NCBI RefSeq assembly: GCF_963678635.1
Contig: NC_087066.1
Coordinates: 59,414,312-59,478,311 of the forward strand
Direction of reading: 5' to 3'
Source: Symsagittifera roscoffensis
Taxonomy: Eukaryota; Xenacoelomorpha; Acoela; Convolutidae
DNA length: 64,000 nt
In this document: piece by piece, positions 1-10,961 of the stretch
Numbering within the stretch: position 1 is the first letter of the stretch
Layout of the letters: each line of letters begins with the position of its first letter
Position numbers and translations under genes: made by a program
Notes under the pieces: generated by a model
What the model saw: only the letters and a program-made list of their open reading frames with translations
What the model was told of the DNA's origin: nothing
Database searches by the model: none

Positions 1-305
1 GAACTTTGACCACTTATCCATCGCAACTAAACTGTATGCATCCCTATTTAATTCATCCGGGAGGGGCCCCGCGAAATCTAATTGAACTTCTTATTAAGTT
101 CGACTACTGGTTCCATTTGGAATGAAATTTGCTTTCCTAAGATGGGTTTTAAAATTTTACCTTGCTCCGTGCAGTGTTTGCATTTTTGTGCCATTTGCCC
201 AATGGATCGATGAATATGCAGGAACCAGACACGGTGACTCCAGTCCAACATAGCTGCCGATCCCGTGTGTGTGAGGTGAAGACTGTCGAGCACTGTCTGT
301 CGCAA
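1..305 (-). pseudogene. Ty3/gypsy integrase fragment (zinc-binding module and start of catalytic core)
   Basis: The minus strand shows a zinc-binding integrase module: an LHLTHTGSAAM stretch with its histidines, an IHRSIGQMAQ segment and CKHCTEQGK, which supplies the CxxC pair. Below position 80 the frame changes and the start of the catalytic core is readable, with an LDF/AGPL-like segment where the first catalytic aspartate is expected. The rest of integrase is beyond the window edge. The frame change means it is not functional as it stands. Confidence 0.75.
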
Positions 306-653
306 TTGAGATGGAATGACGATTCTTTCATCTATGAGTAAACAGTCCTCACGGACATGTAGCCTGTTTCGGATGTTAAACCAATACTGTCCGTAGGATG
401 CTTTGATAGCTTACCAATCTCGCTTCTTTACAAAATTGATCAGTGGACGCAGCTTTCGGTCCTTCTTTGTAGCTGCGGCGATGAAAAGAACCCCCAGTAC
501 TCGCTAGAGTTTTCGACGGAATAGCGGCGTGTCCTCCTCTGTTTCTGTGGCTTTCTCCACTATTGCTATTACTCCATCCATTATTTCGTTGTGGCTGGCC
601 TCTTGCTGTGACGAAATTGTCATCGTCGGGCACTCCATGTTGGGTGTTGTTTC

Positions 654-1433
654 TTATTGTAGGCATACGCTGGGGTCCACGCGGCTGACCCATATTTCTT
701 TTTCTACTAGTGTAGTGTCAGTTTCCGTGTTGTTATCCGTTTGTGTGGCTGTAGTCGTCTTGGCTGTTTCGATTTCAGCTTCTGTGTTGATCACTGTTTG
801 AGTGGCTGTAGTCGACATGGCTGCTTCAATTCTCGGTTTATCCATTTTCGGGCTCTTTCGGTCTACCACGGTGGTTTTTAATGTCGAGCTCCCTCCAAAT
901 TTGATTTTTTGGAAAGTTTGACTGTTTTGATCTTGTTATCAGTTCCCTTGCGTCGGCTACTGACGCGGTTGAAGTGGATGGTGTCGGTGACTTTGTGTTC
1001 TTCATTTGTTTTCCTTTGGTTGGTGGTCGCTTGTGCCACCTCGGTTCAGAGAGACTTTCTACCCGGTCGGATGCGTTTTGCCAGTCAAGCAAAATATCTG
1101 TACGACCGCGTGGTTTGTTTGTTTTTAACTCTGCTGGAATGAATCTGCCTGAGAAATTTTTCGTTTCTTTTCTGCTCATCGTTTCAAAATTGATCGCGTT
1201 GATCGAAGTCTTGTCGCACTTGAAAATTTTTGAATGCGAGAGAATTGACTGTTTGTGATCAGATCATATGGTGCTCTGTTTTGATTGGCCAAATTATTTA
1301 GAATGACGTTGTCAATCATTTCCAGGTTGTTTATGAATGTATTAATTGACGCCACTACAAATTCCTCGTCGTACTCACTGGAGGGTATTGGTAATCCAAC
1401 CGGATTTTGTGACATATAGTCTATTAGTCCCAT
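654..1433 (-). pseudogene. Ty3/gypsy Pol linker between RNase H and integrase
   Basis: Three consecutive minus-strand pieces (1433-1176, 1179-838, 869-654) cover the Pol stretch between RNase H and integrase. The first starts MGLIDYMSQNPVG, the usual end of the gypsy RNase H connection, followed by a hydrophilic segment. The second is basic. The third is rich in Thr/Glu and contains two TATQT-type repeats. No enzymatic domain is visible. The pieces overlap by a few bases in different frames, indicating frameshifts. Confidence 0.6.
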
Positions 1434-1457
1434 TTTACTCCCTTCGAGATGCCTAAT

Positions 1458-1703
1458 TTAAAAATGAAATGGTTTTAATCTATCGATCCAGCCAGTTAGT
1501 CGGCTTTGGCTTGTCTTTGATCGTTCGCTTGCGTTTGAAGCGCTGATTAAAGCTTGATGGTCCGTGATGACAGTGAGATGTTTGGCGTATAGATAGTATT
1601 TGAAGTGTTCAATTGCCCATACGACCTCTAATAATTCTAGTTCGTTGACTGAATATTGTTCCTCAAGGGAGTTTAAAAATCGTGACGCGTATACTATAGC
1701 CAC
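1458..1703 (-). pseudogene. Ty3/gypsy RNase H domain fragment
   Basis: Minus strand, 81 codons. It shows the typical gypsy RNase H core: IVYASRFLNSLEEQYSVNE, then ELLEVVWAIEHFKYYLYAK, then TVITDHQALI with the TDH/Q motif. It degrades the RNA strand of the RNA/DNA hybrid during reverse transcription. The N-terminal catalytic part lies upstream in another frame, so this is a fragment of a broken polyprotein. Confidence 0.85.
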
Positions 1704-1843
1704 TCAACCCTCTGCTGAGTGCTGTTCCAAGGCCGCCCCTGGCCCTGTGTTAGATGCATTACAGACGATGCGCGTGTCTAAATATTGATCAAAATGTTGA
1801 TTTTGTTTTTTTTTAGCTACCAGTTGTAAAATGTTTTTGAAAG

Positions 1844-2640
1844 CTAAGTTATGTTCTGGTAACCAGTTGAGGGGTCTGTTTTTTCAGCGTTTTTTAGTAG
1901 AGGCCGTAGGGCTGCCGCTGTTTGTGCTAGATTTGGTATGTATCTTGTAAGGTGGTGTTTTGAGCCCATGAAACTTTTAAGTTGTTTGAAAGTTTTGGGA
2001 GGCAATATTTTTTCAATCGCTTCAGTTTTCTTTGTAAGTGGTTTGGTTCCTTCACTGTTGATGTTGAAACCTAACCACTCAACTTGCTTGCATGCGAACT
2101 TACACTTGTCTAGGAAAATTGCGAGATTTTCCTCGTCGAGTTTCGTTAGCACCGTTTGGAGTTTCTAGTGGTGTGTCTCTATGGTTCCTTTCGTTACAAT
2201 TAGGATATCGTCCAGATATGCGTAAGTATTATTACAGTTAAAAAGTGTTAAATCCACTGCTTTCTGAAACTCTGTCGGCATATCCGTAAAATCGTAAAAT
2301 CCCGTCTGGAATTGGTATGTTCCTGTAGCATTACCGCCAGGGAGACTGAAGTTTCATATTTCTCGTGTTGCTTTATCCAACGGGAGTTGTGAATATGCGT
2401 ATCGTAAATCGAGGTTAGAGAAAAATGTTTGGTTTGACTTGTCTGATTTCACCACTTGCGCGATGTTGCCCTAAAGTGGGTCGAGGTTAGGCATTTGGTA
2501 TTTGTTTTTATGTATGTATTTTTTAATTTTTTTTGGAATCTAAGGCAAGTTTAACTGATTGGTTCTTTTGACTGTGATAACAATTGGGCTGATGAATTGT
2601 TTGTCTGAACACTTGTCGAATTTGATGATGTGTTTTTAAT
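1844..2640 (-). pseudogene. Ty3/gypsy reverse transcriptase fragment
   Basis: The minus strand shows RT motifs in order. Around 2430-2385 is an LDLRYAYSQLPLD segment (motif A). Around 2216-2194 is AYLDDILIVTKG, with the catalytic YLDD box. At 2152-1844 are the thumb and connection, including WLGFNINSEG and an LKSFMG/YIPNLA stretch. The frame is interrupted between these motifs, so no full-length enzyme is encoded. Confidence 0.85.
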
Positions 2641-2652
2641 CATTCAAATTGT

Positions 2653-2946
2653 TTAATTCCGCTTCGACCCTTTCTTGTAGATGTAAGATGTATTTATACG
2701 TCTACCCTTTTGCTGTATCGGTTCGAACTCTCTACTGAATTGTGTTCTCATTACGTGGTGTTTTGACTTTCCTATGCGTATGCATAGTTGTTGAAAATTA
2801 TCCTTGACCCATTGTTTAGTTTCGTGGTTTGACTCGTCGTTTCGTTGAACATTGAGTACCCTGGGTGTTTGTTTTTCCTGAATCAAAATAATGCCGATGC
2901 GTGGTAATAGGTTCCGTCCTATTTTATTTGCCTTGTGATTATCCAC
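2653..2946 (-). pseudogene. Ty3/gypsy protease tail and pre-RT region
   Basis: Minus strand, 97 codons. The piece begins with a KIGRNLLPRIGI segment resembling the end of a retroviral-type protease (I-G-R-x-L) and ends with FEPIQQKGRRI, the segment normally just ahead of the RT domain. The protease active-site triad is not visible in this piece. It lies between Gag and RT as expected. Confidence 0.6.
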
Positions 2947-3409
2947 TATGATGAACGGAGCTGTTTGTTTTTTCCATCCTCCCTACTCAATTGTAATTAT
3001 CAGTCTTCCTTTTGGATTTATTGATTAGCCGTTATAGCATGCTAAATTTCCGGCAGTATCCTCCTGTGGGATATTTTTAAAAACTGCCGTTTGATCATTT
3101 TGTTTTATTCGTTGAGCGGTTTTTTCGTTTAGGAAGACACCGGGATGCCCGAGTCAGCATTAGCGAATAGTTCTGTTGTGTTCGTTTTCACTTTAACAAT
3201 ATGTCCATTTAGATTGTCTTTGGATAGTGTTTTTTTGTTTTGTATTTAGAATGACTCCGATATCGCCATTACAGAAAATTCGTCTATTTGGTAGTTCTCC
3301 CAACCATTGTTTGCGGAGAACTCAGCAATTGCGACAGGGTCAGTGTCCGTTTCCGTGCTCTCGATTTCTGTTTCCTCTTGTTGTTCATCATTTGTGTTTA
3401 CTAAATAAT

Positions 3410-3883
3410 TTAGGTTTGTAGAACGGCAAACTTTTGCGACGTGTCCGCATTTTGCGCATTTCGAGCAAATTTTGTCTTTTGCCGGACATGATTGTAGATG
3501 GTTTGGACCATATTGATTCCCACACTTACAACATTGTCCTGAATTTGTGTTTCGTTGTTGTTGATGCTGTTGACCTCTTGTGTTTTGTGATCCACGTGAA
3601 TACGGCGGCCGCGAAAACCGCCCCGACCTCGCTGATTGTTTTGATTGTACTGCTGATTTTGTCTGTCACGTGTATTTACGTAATGGACCGGCCCTTGTTT
3701 TGTAGTCACTGTTTGACCTCTGATCACATTTATTTTCATTGTACGACTGTGTTCTAATCCTTTTTCTCGTCGTATCGCGTACTCGTATGCCTCCTGTGGG
3801 CTACGTGTTTGTGCCAGCAATTCTTCTGCAATTTTTTCATTGTTCATGTGGGCCGTAAACACTCCCTTTGGGCCCTTACCCAC
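3410..3883 (-). pseudogene. Ty3/gypsy Gag nucleocapsid region
   Basis: Minus strand, 157 codons. The capsid tail (LLAQTRSPQEAYEYAIRRE) is followed by a basic RGRGGFRGRR stretch. A zinc-finger region follows in which Cys/His residues are readable only across frames (CGNQYGP-like, then CPAK, then CSKCAKCGH). This is the arrangement of gypsy elements with an extended CCHC array. It binds the genomic RNA. The frame breaks inside the finger region. Confidence 0.7.
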
Positions 3884-4497
3884 TCACTTTCTCGGTCGTC
3901 GCAGCCAGCCCTTGAAGCTAGTTCCACTAAGTCAGCATGAAAATGTTCTAGACTCTCTGCTTTCTTTTGTTTTCGACAGATAAACGTATACCTCTCAAAA
4001 GCTATTATGCGTGTTGTGACGAATATTTCTACTAAAAAAACAGTCATGAATTCTTGTGCAGTTATCGTGTGTAGTTGTAAATTAGGTCGTTTTTGTTGGA
4101 TTTGGCGCTGTCCTTCAGCGCTGAGACACAAGAAAAGATAGCTGCGTACTTTTGCGTCCGCTTCGTCCCATCTAAATGAGTTACATAGAACTCCTTTCTC
4201 ACGCGGTTTTCCCAGCCCACTCTTTTTTCTTGATATGTACCTCTCGGTTTTTCCTTTGGGCTTCCGTTTCACCGGTTATTTCGACCTCGTATACTGGTTC
4301 AGATGGCTCTACTAACTCTGGTCTTGTTCGTAAAATTGTTCGAATTTCGATGCCGTCTTTTGCGAATAGTGCCAATTCCAATATTGCCGCCCATTTTTTC
4401 CACTCTAATGGGGGTTCGGCCGATGCTCGTTCCCAGAATGGGTTTATGTTTAGCGGGCTCTTCGAAAATCTTGGTGGTTGCGCTATGTCATACAGCT
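3844..4497 (-). pseudogene. Ty3/gypsy Gag capsid region
   Basis: Two minus-strand frames cover the Gag N-terminus and capsid. Around 4490-4200 is a PPLEWKKWAAILELALFAK segment followed by an acidic and basic linker. At 4272-3844 is the capsid-like part with SYLFLCLSAEGQRQI and FICRKQKKAESLEHFHADL, the helix pattern of retrotransposon Gag. A frame switch near 4200 separates the halves. It would form the virus-like particle shell. Confidence 0.7.
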
Positions 4498-4550
4498 AAG
4501 TCCTCAAGGTATGAACTGCTAATTGCTGAATCCGTATGGATAGATAATAT

Positions 4551-4553
4551 CGG

Positions 4554-4606
<53 letters not shown>
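4551..4606. repeat. (CG)n/(GA)n dinucleotide microsatellite
   Basis: A short CG run leads into more than 20 uninterrupted GA units. It sits just beyond the Gag end of the minus-strand gypsy element, where the LTR or leader would be expected. Ordinary simple repeat. Confidence 0.95.
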
Positions 4607-4609
<3 letters not shown>

Positions 4610-4611
4610 AA

Positions 4612-5220
4612 AATAACTAGTTAATGTTAACGTTAATTCGCTTTCTGAACCGTATTTCACTTTAACCGCCGTTCTCGCCCTCGCTATCAAGGTCAATTGA
4701 CCAGTACACATTAACGTTACATAATATCAAGACATAAATGATGTGCAAATACATAATAAGTTTTATATGGAGTTTTATCTATCCATGCCGGAAGACAATC
4801 ACATTTGCTCTTGATGTAATGCACTAGAAAAACTGATATTGAGTTTTTAAAGAACAGTTGCGTCTAGGTTTCGGTATCTGTTAAGAAATTGTCTTTCAAG
4901 CATAGATCGCGTTGAGTAACTTGCATTTTCAAACATTTATCGGGACTTAGCTAATTCGTTGCCAGAAAATTGTACGCTTTAGGGAATAAGATACGTAAAA
5001 ATTTGTTTCTAGTTTCAGTGAACAATGCTGGCTGATTGATAAGATCTTATTGGTAAGTTGGCTTCTTGGGTGTTATATTCTACTTTTCCATCAATCAATG
5101 CTTTTTTGTTTTTGAAAATTTTACAATACCAATATTTGGAGGCAGTTTCAGGCAATAAATACTCAATTTTGGTTCGAAACCTGAGAAAACATTGTATCGA
5201 AATCATTTTGTTTATTCATC
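4612..5220. other. Unassigned sequence
   Basis: No convincing ORF or repeat was recognised. It may contain the leader or 5' LTR of the minus-strand gypsy element, but only one copy is in the window so this cannot be tested here. Confidence 0.4.
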
Positions 5221-5224
5221 ATCA

Positions 5225-5520
5225 AAGAATTGACAAGATCATTTTAGTTTCTGAAGAGTCGAAAAACATGTTAATTATAAACCATTGAACAGGTGTTGTA
5301 GTCATAATTTCTTTGTCTCGTGGCCTGGGATTTGGTGTTTTATCCCAACTTTTTTAACAAAATTGGCCAGCCTTTTGCAATCAAATTTGGTATTCGCACA
5401 CCATATCTCAGGCCATGAGACAAAGAAGTTACCACTAAAACACCGGTTCAGATGTTTATAATTAACATTGACATGTTTTTGACACTGATCTTGTAAAATT
5501 AAACTGATCTTGTAAGTTTG
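5225..5520. repeat. Imperfect fold-back (inverted repeat), arms about 130 bp
   Basis: The left arm (about 5225-5355) and right arm (about 5385-5520) are imperfect reverse complements. Matched landmarks include TTTCTTTGTCTCGTGGCCTG on the left and CAGGCCATGAGACAAAGAA on the right, and AACATGTTAATTATAAAC against GTTTATAATTAACATT. The shape is that of a MITE or fold-back element. No transposase is nearby. Confidence 0.7.
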
Positions 5521-5688
5521 AGAAGTTAAGCAAATTTACTGATCAGACAAAAGTGATTCGCAAAGTCAAATGCATGCGCTGTTTTTTTTCTAGTGGTAAC
5601 TCATTCGGCAAAAAGCATATGCGCTTAGTTTGCTAAATATTTTTGTGGCAAAATTGCCGACAAGACAGTTTCAGCAGCGTTAAACTTT

Positions 5689-5893
5689 TGCATTACGAGG
5701 CCAAACTGTGCATTTTGTGCATTGTAAGCGGATTCCGCAACAAGGACGCTCCCTTGGTTCTTCTTTTGTTCATTCCTTCTCTTTACTCGTTCCGACAAAA
5801 TTTTAACATGTTTGAAGACTTGTCTCTGGAATCCAGGAACATACAGACACAAAATTGTGCTCCTACCCAGTGCACAGTTTGGCCTCGTAATGT
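5689..5893. repeat. Inverted repeat with 22-bp near-perfect arms
   Basis: GCATTACGAGGCCAAACTGT (from 5690) and ACAGTTTGGCCTCGTAATG (from 5875) are reverse complements, separated by about 160 bp. The arms extend further only weakly. It may be a second small fold-back element. It lies about 170 bp from the 5225-5520 fold-back but is not the same sequence. Confidence 0.65.
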
Positions 5894-7562
5894 AAAATGT
5901 GCATGGTTTTAAAATGTGCGTGCGTGATCAGTTTGGGATGCGAACTACATTGGTCAGGCAGAGAGACACAATTATCTGCTTACCCATATTTTTCCTTTTC
6001 AAAAAATGCTCTAAGTGGAAAAAACGGAAGTTATTTGTACATATTTCGACCCTGTTAAACTAATAAAAAATTCTCGATATACTTTCGATTTTAGGTATTT
6101 TGATCGGCACACTATAGAAAAATCTGTACTCTAATTTTTACCTAATTTATTATTTAAACTGCCATCTGCAGTTAAGTGTCAGTAGCCGATGCTAGCCAAC
6201 AATAGCAGTGAAATTTTTGAGATGAGAATGAGAATGGATTTTTGGATGTTTTGCCCACATTCATTTGTGGTTTCTAGGCTATGATAAAAAAGCGGCCTGC
6301 TTTTCGGACGAGTTCAATTATTCAAATTCGGACGAGTTCAATTATAACCATAGCATATTAGCCATACTTCAAATCAAATTTTGAAGCGGATAAACCCTGC
6401 AGGTAGCAATTAAAATAATTGCATTTTACGGGGTTAAATTTGTAAATAATTTTATGAAATGAACATGATTGTCCATCATTAAATAGAATATTGAGCGCTT
6501 CTTTTTTACATTTGAGGATATTCCGCTCGCGCCGGCGTTTTTTATGCAATTATCTCGCTTCTTATAGGACGACAATAAGAAAGTTTTTTAAAAATCCATC
6601 AGCTTATGAAAGCTATTGAAGCAGCTTTCTGAAATGAAAAATCTTTTTTTTTCTGAAGTGTTTTATTCAAAAAATGGTTCCCACTTTTCCATTGTTGCCT
6701 TCTGAATAGATTTTATTGTCCCCCGCGGAGTTGTTTAGTTGTTAAATAGTTATCTCTAGTTATTTATTATCAATACTACAAAAGTTCCGCTGTTGTTAAA
6801 CACGGGTCCCATTTGCGTACCAATCATTTTCGATAATCAATAAATGGAAAAACTGCAAATAAAAACATTTTGTTACCATCCATTGAAATAAGAGGTATCA
6901 AATCAGTTCAAAAATTCTTCCGTCGAAAACTTTGTTCTAATATATTTTTTGTGACGGCGCTTTTATTTTTTCCTGTTCAAAATAAAACCAAGTTTTGATT
7001 TTTTCTTGCATTAAACCTTAGAATTCAGCGATAAAAGATAACTTCGTACAAAAACAAACACATTTGTATTAAACACTTTATTCAGTATGATTTAATTATA
7101 TTCCTTGACTTCAGCTTCAGTTCTGCCTCAAAAGCGACCACAAGAGGTAATCTTGGACTAAGCTTTCTATTCGTGACCTTGAATTGACTGGCTCTAGTTG
7201 ATTCAGACTGTTCACTTTTGGTCTGTAACGTGCGACCTTCAGCGCGACTTTTTGCCACTTAAATAGTCCATAGTGTGGACTCACCAGTCGTGAACTCCAT
7301 CACGGTCTATTTTCATTTAAAGGTATCTTTTAAGGAGATGTCTTTTATCACGTGATATACGAAGCTGTCAAAATTGTACCCCCCCCCCCCGCGCCAAATC
7401 CGACCCCGGCCACGCATCTTTGAAATAGTTCCATATCTGCCAATAAGATCATGAGCGTGATCTTGTGACCTGTTTTTAAGTTGTGAGCTTCAAATCTTGT
7501 GACCTTGACTTTGAACTGTGCTGACCTCGTGAGAGAAGAGTGTCTGCTGTGGATAGAGAGTG
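5894..7562. other. Gene-poor intergenic sequence
   Basis: No coding region, RNA gene or transposon signature was recognised. A C10 run lies near 7380. The last ~60 bp before 7563 could be a 5' UTR for the small exon that follows, but no core promoter is evident. Confidence 0.4.
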
Positions 7563-7662
7563 ATGTTGCAGAATGTGTTGGAGCAGTTGAGTAGTGTGAG
7601 CAGTGGACTAGACGGAGACTGGTCCGACCGGGTCAACTACTTCATCACCTCCAGACTATTCC
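7563..7662 (+). CDS. Innexin-like first coding exon (candidate host gene, partial)
   Basis: A 100-nt open segment from ATG to a consensus splice donor GTGAGT at 7663. It encodes 33 residues plus one base, containing GDWSDRVNYFITSRLF. Innexin gap-junction proteins start with a short amphipathic segment followed by a D-x-x-D-R-L-N-Y motif just before the first membrane helix, which is what this looks like. A paralogous exon of the same length, phase and core (GDWxDxxNYF) is at 62610-62709. The next exon, which would carry TM1, was not found. The innexin call is inference; that the two exons are related is more secure. Without the later exons this could be a dead gene fragment. Confidence 0.4.
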
Positions 7663-7668
7663 GTGAGT

Positions 7669-8486
7669 AGAACAAAGAAGTGATTTAAGCCGCATATTCG
7701 AATATTCCAGACACTTTTCTTGGAACTTTTGGCTCCTTTTCCTTTCCCCCCCCCCACTTGCAAATTTTTACATGTAAATTTGTTGACCACATTGTCTGAT
7801 TGTTATGAAAACTTAAATACAGACCAATAAGACCACGACAAACATATGTGCCGAACTTTTGAGGCGAAAAACAATCCGTACGAGATTCGAATAGTCAGAA
7901 CTTGCGGATAAATTTTTGACCTTCCTATTGATTGTTTTCTGACTCCAAATTCCAGTCTTAAAAAAATTCATTAAAAGTTCTGATTTTGCCATTCAAATGC
8001 TTCAATTTTCGATTTTCGATTAAGTTTCCGATCATTCTGTTTTTCCATGTTTTTTGTAACATCCCGTTTTCGGACATCATGCCCAGTTTTCGGACTAGAC
8101 TTTTCTACATACTGCCCGATATCCGACAATCATTCTCAAACCATAGACTTCTTCCGAAAGTAGCGCTGTACTCTTTGGAACCATTGAAACCAATGTTGCA
8201 TATACCACATTACTTTGTTTTAACTTGCCGCGTATGCAGCGTGTTTTATAAAACCTTTCCCCGTTAAAATAATAAGTTAAATGAAAAACAATTGTAAGTT
8301 TCATTACGACATTTCAGCAATAAGTTCATTGTTTACACTTAAAAAAAACAAGTTGTGAAACTTAGAGGAAAATCCCAGACGAAGGACCTTTTTTATATGC
8401 TAAGAGAGGACAAATTCAGAATTCAATGCCATCGATACTAGAATAATTTTTAAACAATTGTGCAAACGTCGCCGCCTGGACTAAGT
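7669..8486. other. Putative intron or intergenic sequence
   Basis: Follows the splice donor at 7663. It contains a C-rich run near 7747. I could not recognise a second exon or any repeat family here. Confidence 0.35.
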
Positions 8487-8889
8487 TGCATCCGATGCAT
8501 CCGATGAGATATCTAAGATGCATCCGATGCATCCGATGAGATATCTAAGATGCATCAAAACCAAAACCAAACATCTACAATAGATAGACAAATCATACAT
8601 CCAAGACGAAACAGAAATTGTACAACTCTCAGAGTTCATTTTAATATACTCTCATTACCAACCCCTAACATTTTGGATCTTTCCAGTATTACAATTCAAA
8701 GTACTCCTCCACCATTACAAAGTACTTCACAACAAAACACTCCGAACATACCTCGGATTACTTAGGATCAACCCCCACATCAAAACTAAATCGTGAAAAT
8801 CCCTTTAACCCCATTGGATGACACACGCTTTCACTCAAGGTAAACCAAACTCGGTAAACGACCCTATAGATATCTCATCGGATGCATCT
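8487..8889. repeat. Inverted-repeat-bounded segment holding a retroelement scrap
   Basis: The left side has two tandem copies of a 32-bp unit (8488-8551) containing GATGCATCCGATGAGATATC. The right side (8869-8889) has the reverse complement GATATCTCATCGGATGCATC. Between them lies about 310 bp similar to the large LTR element of this window. It could be a small non-autonomous DNA transposon that captured retroelement sequence, or a rearranged junction. Confidence 0.55.
8558..8868 (+). pseudogene. Diverged fragment of the large LTR element's post-pol ORF
   Basis: Its translation contains DRQIIHPRRNRN, an RVHFNI segment and, in another frame, downstream stretches that parallel positions 25535-25855 of the LTR element (NRQIIHPRRNRN, RVHFDI, a SDYLGSTP-type stretch and RENPFNP). 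Similarity is obvious at both nucleotide and protein level, but indels and stops show decay. This marks a second, older member of the same retroelement family and shows that the 25200-26375 frame was conserved between members. Confidence 0.8.
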
Positions 8890-10670
8890 TTGTTATTTCC
8901 TAACGTCCTTTTCTGGCTTGTGATAGGACCGGCAAAAGGAAGATCGATTTCCAACTCGTCTTTATTCGACTTCTAGCTCAACTCGCAAGATGTTTGAAGA
9001 TAAATAATTAAAGATAACGAATAATCATCCAAACATACAAAACCTTTAGGATCACCAGAATATATTTTATCAATTGAGAGGTCTTTGTATAACCTAATTA
9101 ATTGCTTCTCGCATTTCAAATCAATGATAACCTCTAATCAAGTGAATTCTTTCCTAATATAAAATTTCTAACTTCAGTTTCGCTCATGCTCACTAACGTT
9201 TCGATTATCACTCTGAGAGTCGAGATCGATTCGATTCAAATTTTTTAAACTCGTGTCGCCACGGACCGACTTGCAGTTTAAGCTCCAAAACCTTAAACTT
9301 TGATCCCCCGGTCAATATTTACAAGTGCAAAGTTCCATTTCTTTCATCAGTCTCGTCTCAGTTTTTGATACATGTATGCGGTATTTGTCACAATTCGCCC
9401 CAAGCAAACAAATATTGTACGATCCTAATCAACTAATTCTTGAAAACCTTGATCTCTAGCCATCTCCGCCGCCCTTATTAACTCAACCTCCAAATCATGT
9501 GTATTTTCTCAGTGAGCCTCTCAAGGTTTTTGTTTTCATTATCACGCAATTTTTTTAAGTTTCATAGGGCCGGCGAAGTACATAATCCCGGGCGAAAGTC
9601 GTAGCTTATGCATCCAAAAAGCCAATGATTTTACAATTCCAATCACAGGGTTTTAGATCCTAAGGGCGTTCTTTCTCCGCATGTTCCCTCGGTCTAATAA
9701 ACCACCTCAGGAAGCTAGTTGAAAGTCCCGTACCTTTGTATAGTTCGGGTTACATAATTCCCGTGTCCTTCTTATATGTAAGCTACTACTTTTGCGACTA
9801 CTTTATACGTTCTGATTGTAATTCTATAAATAACGTAATCGCCAAGATAAGTTGAACTTAACGTTTACCAATTCCAATTTAATTAGTTCAATTACTCCAA
9901 CACTATAGACGAAGAGCAACATAAATTTTAGGTCAAAGACCTTTAATGTATCCCTACAGGTACCTTTTTTCCACTCTTGTTCTCACTAATAGATCAATTT
10001 CTAATCCCAGTAGTTGCTTCAAAGGAATACGTCACTTTCCGGTGTAAATTCTAGTGAATCCCATGCAATTCGGGGTCGCAAGGGCCAGGTGTCATCAGGA
10101 ATCACACTTCTTCGGACAGGTTTAGGGTCTCATGGGGCTCCTACTCAACGAGTTTCATCTATACTTGATTATTACTTCATTTTTTATCTCCTTCTAAATG
10201 TCAACTATCACTTTTCCGGGAAAAGAGGTATTAGCGCCGGAAACAGTCGGCGTCGGCGTCGGCATCGCCCTCTCATTCACCAGGGAAGTTTTTTGACACT
10301 TGAGTCTATTATACTTAACCGTCAAAAAATTATTACACCCTTGCTCGTTATTCTGGGTAAATTGTCTAATTCTCCTATAAAAAGGTGATATTACCAGTGC
10401 TTATATTTTCCAGTTCAACGGTTGCAAAAATTCAAAACATGTTGTATCTTGCCAACCTACCAGGTCTCCAAGTTTTCAGTTTTCTAACATAATCTGGTTT
10501 TCAGAAAAAATTTAACGAAAATAAATTAATTTCTATGAGTTTAGATGTGGGTTTGATTACTTAGGGCATAAAACCTGAAGTGGGGGTCCAGGGGGTCAGA
10601 TGATCCATACTTAAGCATACCTGGCCTAGGTCTGCGACATGCTAGAACTTGATCCTAATACTGCCGATGT
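8890..10670. other. Gene-poor intergenic sequence
   Basis: Only short, unconvincing open frames. An apparent ORF at 10014-10388 has no recognisable domain and starts without context. I see no repeat family here. Confidence 0.4.
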
Positions 10671-10961
10671 TTACCGAGATCCAATGGAGTTACTTGCTCT
10701 CCCGATAACCGTTTTAGCTTGCCCCGAGGGGTGTCCGAGGGGTAAAGTTTTTGCATGGCCGGCTCGTATCATCTCGTGTATCCTTTCTCTGAATTTCTTG
10801 AAGTTAGCTTCGTTACCTACCATTAAGGGCGAGTTATAATTTTTGGTTACCCCTTCACAAGTCTTGCCAAGGGTGGGACTATTTATAAAAAAAACTTCGA
10901 GCAACAGTTGATTCGAACTTTTGTTTGTTTTACTAGTTAACTTATAAATTAGTAAAACCAA
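10671..10961 (-). pseudogene. Possible BEL/Pao-type Pol fragment
   Basis: Minus strand, 96 codons. The stretch NYNSPLMVGNEANFKKFRER and then IHEMIRAGHAKTLPL resembles the segment just before RT in BEL/Pao polyproteins, where a helix with R-x-x-x-E-M-I-x-x-G-H-A precedes the RT fingers. No RT catalytic box is found next to it, so this is at best a small scrap. The assignment rests on a short pattern and could be wrong. Confidence 0.35.

Larger units (their letters stand above)
1..4500 (-). mobile_element. Decayed Ty3/gypsy LTR retrotransposon, truncated by window edge
   Basis: Read on the minus strand, the order is Gag (about 4497-3410), protease/pre-RT (2946-2653), reverse transcriptase (about 2640-1850), RNase H (1703-1458), a linker (1433-654) and integrase (305-1, continuing outside the window). 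This order, with integrase after RNase H, is that of Ty3/gypsy. Reading frames switch repeatedly and stops are common, so the copy is old. No LTR was identified; the 5' LTR would lie above position 4500 and the 3' LTR outside the window. Confidence 0.85.
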
